This document shows positions 61,546 to 64,000 of a stretch of DNA of 64,000 nucleotides, piece by piece (position 1 is the stretch's first letter; each line of letters opens with the position of its first letter). Both the position numbers and the translations under genes were made by a program. The notes under the pieces are model-generated. The model worked only from the letters and a program-made list of their open reading frames with translations, made no database searches and had not been told where the DNA came from. Origin of the DNA: an uncultured Fluviicola sp. (GTDB lineage: Bacteria; Bacteroidota; Bacteroidia; Flavobacteriales_D; Crocinitomicaceae); assembly GCF_902168135.1 (NCBI RefSeq), contig NZ_CABHOL010000049.1, forward strand, positions 1 to 64,000, written 5' to 3'.

Positions 61546-63768
61546 CTATCTGATAATTTTTTTAACTGTCTGCGAGTTGTTCAGCCTTAAGAAGTAAATC
61601 CCGCCGGGAGCATCGCTCAAATCAAAGCGAAGATCCGATGTACCTACTGTCAACACAGTGCGGCCTTGTGAATCTACCAAAACAGCTCCCGGAAATTCAT
61701 TTTCGGATCTCCAGTTGATATTCACAACTCCGGTTGTAGGATTCGGATAAACGTTCCAGTCGATTTCTTCTTTTACCAAATCATCCGTTCCAAGGTTTAC
61801 ATTATCAGAAGTCAAAATAATTGGTCTGATCATGGGAACTCCCGGACTGGATGCCGTACTCCAGGTTGCCCCTGCATTTAATGAGAAAAATAAATTCCCG
61901 ACATTCGGTGTGTTTCTATCAAACCCGATATTCAAAGGATCTGCGTCGATTTGACGCATCCCAACGTAGAATGCTCCTCCGTTCAAAGGAAGACGTGTAT
62001 CTTTCAGGAGGTAATCCGTGTAAACACCTCTTTCGTCTTCATAAATTGGTGTTCTCGGATAGAAGAACTGATCTTCATAAAGTACCGATCCCGGAACTCC
62101 GTTGTTATCGCCCCAAACGGTCAATAAGAACAATTTACTAGATAGATCTTTTACGGTAGGAACGAAACACATTCTTACTCCCAACAAGGTATCTGCCTGG
62201 TAAGGCTGGAACTTAAGGGCCAATCTTGCCTGAACCTGGGAAATTCCATAAGCCGCTTCTGCAGACCCGTCATCGTAAGCATAGACATTCTCAAATACCT
62301 GTTTGGCATAGGAAGAATCATTCAGGGGCAAATTAGGGAATTGGGCTCCTGCATTGGCTATAATATCGAATGTTTTGGTTGCTGATGGCGGAGTAGTTGA
62401 GAATGTATATCCTGTTGAAAAATCATGCACACTGGACACAGTTGTTCTTGGGGCATAGTTCAATGCACCGGACAAAGTCGCTGCTTGCATCGTAAACGTT
62501 CCTTCTGTTGTTCCTGCGAAATCAACTTTCACCGTTCCGTTCATGTTATTTTCAGGAACATTCGATCCGTTTCTAACCGAAACCTTTACGGCAGGATTCA
62601 TATGTGTAGGGTCGTTTACCCAATGTTCCCAGGGAACTTCCGTGTAATCTTCTATCAATGACCCGATATTGTACACAAATGCGAAATCCTTGAAAAGTGT
62701 ATCCTGGTAACCGCTTCCGTTTCTCAAATGCACATAATCCAGGTGGAATTCATCCAACATTCCTGAAAGCCCTCCGTAATTTTTGAACCGGAACCTGAAT
62801 CCATCTGTCAAATATGCTGCGTTAACAATTTTCAAATGACCAACTTTGAAATCCCCAAGCGGACCTCCGTTGATGGACCAAACACGGTTCCATTCGTCTG
62901 AATTTTTATCGTAGAATTCCAGAACAAGTGAGTCCTGTACTTCCGGTGCATCACCAAATCCCTGCCGCTGAACTAAAAAACTCAGGTAAATGGAATCATT
63001 CGGATTATACCCTGATAAATTAATGGTTTTAGAGGTTAAATAATCTGCGTAACCGGTTTGTGTTGTATTGATTGCATAAGGATACCCCGTTTCGTCCAGT
63101 CCGTCAAAAGTAACCACTCCCAATGTCCACGGATTCACGGCATGTGTATAATTGTGGTATGCAGATACATCCATCCAGTATACATCCGGATTCACTTCAT
63201 GCGCAAAGAAAATAGTTACCGAATCCTGCAGGATATCCGGATTTGTTATAGGAATTGTGTCAGGATCAAGATCGGGATTGTTAGACAAATCCAGCGTATC
63301 ATAAATATTGTAGGGCGGATAGAAATCAATTGTGGAATAAACTACCGGGTAATTTTGAAAATCGGCTTGGTTAATGGTAATCAGCGGTAAATCTGTTTGT
63401 GTAGTCGTCCCTGTTGACAAAGCGGTCGTATAACGTCTGGTTGGAGAAGTCGAGTACTTTTTATCGTTCGTAAGCGGAACATCCGACAAGTCTGTCAGGT
63501 GATAGAACTTCTGTTCAGTAACGTTTGCATCTCCGGGTTGCGCATCCAGTACCGGGAATTTGGAATGAGAAAACTCATCCAAAAGCGGCAACGACAAGGT
63601 GTCAAATGAATAAACAAAGGTGCTGTCAATATTTGCGGTGCTTTTCAAGTTCAGGGATCTTTTGGGAGAAACCCCTCTTTTCATAGCTCCTATCGGACTC
63701 AAAACTTCCTGTCCGAATGAAACAAATCCAACAATAAATACAAAAACGGATACTAAACTAAATTTCAT
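61546..63768 (-). CDS. Large secreted protein with T9SS type A sorting domain
   Basis: Product of 740 aa. Signal peptide (about 1-19, ending VSFGQ). The central part (about 40-640) is beta-rich, with no catalytic motif that I know. The C-terminal sorting domain begins NVYPNPTTGVVNINW and ends GGIYFLRLNNSQTVKKIIR. The gene sits between the PASTA gene (15 bp) and rluD (3 bp), so it is cotranscribed with cell-wall and rRNA-modification genes. I recall this placement in other Flavobacteriales. Confidence 0.88.
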   Translation of the reverse strand: MKFSLVSVFVFIVGFVSFGQEVLSPIGAMKRGVSPKRSLNLKSTANIDSTFVYSFDTLSLPLLDEFSHSKFPVLDAQPGDANVTEQKFYHLTDLSDVPLTNDKKYSTSPTRRYTTALSTGTTTQTDLPLITINQADFQNYPVVYSTIDFYPPYNIYDTLDLSNNPDLDPDTIPITNPDILQDSVTIFFAHEVNPDVYWMDVSAYHNYTHAVNPWTLGVVTFDGLDETGYPYAINTTQTGYADYLTSKTINLSGYNPNDSIYLSFLVQRQGFGDAPEVQDSLVLEFYDKNSDEWNRVWSINGGPLGDFKVGHLKIVNAAYLTDGFRFRFKNYGGLSGMLDEFHLDYVHLRNGSGYQDTLFKDFAFVYNIGSLIEDYTEVPWEHWVNDPTHMNPAVKVSVRNGSNVPENNMNGTVKVDFAGTTEGTFTMQAATLSGALNYAPRTTVSSVHDFSTGYTFSTTPPSATKTFDIIANAGAQFPNLPLNDSSYAKQVFENVYAYDDGSAEAAYGISQVQARLALKFQPYQADTLLGVRMCFVPTVKDLSSKLFLLTVWGDNNGVPGSVLYEDQFFYPRTPIYEDERGVYTDYLLKDTRLPLNGGAFYVGMRQIDADPLNIGFDRNTPNVGNLFFSLNAGATWSTASSPGVPMIRPIILTSDNVNLGTDDLVKEEIDWNVYPNPTTGVVNINWRSENEFPGAVLVDSQGRTVLTVGTSDLRFDLSDAPGGIYFLRLNNSQTVKKIIR

Positions 63769-63783
63769 CTAATCAAAAATTAC

Positions 63784-64000
63784 CTACCGTTTTTCAGCTG
63801 AAACCATAATTGTTGTGCCGGATGGAACAGTCTCACCTTCGATAAACTCAGGACTTTGAGAATAAATAACAGCATTGGTTGAGTCCGCAGCATTTGTACA
63901 TCCATCACATGCACCAACTGAAATCTGTAGCGATACCCCACTTAAACGCGCTTTGGCATCAGATATTGTTAAACCGATCAAATCAATTACGGTTACCGGT
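63784..64000 (-). CDS. PASTA-domain protein, 5' part cut by window edge
   Basis: The frame is open through the right edge, and 72 residues of the C-terminus are visible. VIDLIGLTISDAKARLSG opens a PASTA repeat, followed by VIYSQSPEFIEGETVPSGTTIMVSAEKR, the usual end of a repeat. PASTA domains bind muropeptides or beta-lactams. In Bacteroidota a PASTA gene usually lies between ddl and rluD (from memory), so the rest of this gene and perhaps ddl lie to the right. Confidence 0.85.
   Translation of the reverse strand, partial: PVTVIDLIGLTISDAKARLSGVSLQISVGACDGCTNAADSTNAVIYSQSPEFIEGETVPSGTTIMVSAEKR

Overview
The window looks like the chromosome of a Bacteroidota bacterium, most likely Flavobacteriales. 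The evidence is several type IX secretion (T9SS) sorting domains, a TonB receptor paired with a DUF4249 lipoprotein, promoters of the Bacteroidota form TTG-N17-22-TAnnTTTG, a DUF2851 protein, and the order rpsU-xerC-hpf-tRNAs-tuf-tRNA(Trp)-secE-nusG-rplKAJL-rpoBC. A Fluviicola/Crocinitomicaceae-like organism would fit, but that is inference. No prophage, insertion sequence, CRISPR array or rRNA operon is visible.

Layout. 1-9.8 kb (minus strand): a surface-polysaccharide region. A nucleotide-sugar epimerase is cut by the left edge. Next comes a housekeeping trio (coiled-coil protein, zapA, rny), then a run of overlapping genes: flippase, polymerase, epimerase, glycosyltransferase, acyltransferase and O-antigen ligase/polymerase, led by a DUF3467 gene. 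9.8-17.2 kb (plus strand): a 536-bp gene-free stretch, a tight four-gene operon (GNAT, alanine/ornithine-racemase-like enzyme, MscS channel, sodium:solute symporter), an EamA exporter, a lipoprotein and a small outer-membrane barrel. 17.2-32.9 kb (minus strand): a T9SS protein, then the transcription/translation block from rpoC back to rpsU, including five tRNAs. 33-38.6 kb (minus strand): acyl-CoA dehydrogenase, apt, a helix-hairpin-helix protein, an RfbD-like reductase, PspC and DUF2851.

38.7-51.4 kb: an LtaS-like phosphoglycerol transferase (plus strand); methionine-salvage genes mtnD, mtnC and mtnA (minus strand), with mtnB 5.4 kb away in an operon with pyrF and a sterol desaturase-like gene; a BamA/TamA-like barrel and an OmpA lipoprotein (plus strand); a Tat-signal pirin; and a Ycf48-repeat T9SS protein. 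51.5-64 kb: a small barrel, then on the minus strand the DUF4249/TonB pair, prfA, purM, a PorE-like OmpA protein, rluD, a large T9SS protein and a PASTA protein cut by the right edge.

The main points of interest are the racemase/MscS/symporter operon, which sits in a plus-strand block that appears to separate rpoC from DUF3467; start codons placed 4-5 nt after -7 elements (candidate leaderless mRNAs); a dispersed palindrome beside TTGAAC-type repeats; a Tat-exported pirin; and an LtaS-like enzyme with a long C-terminal extension. All functions were read from motifs without database searches.
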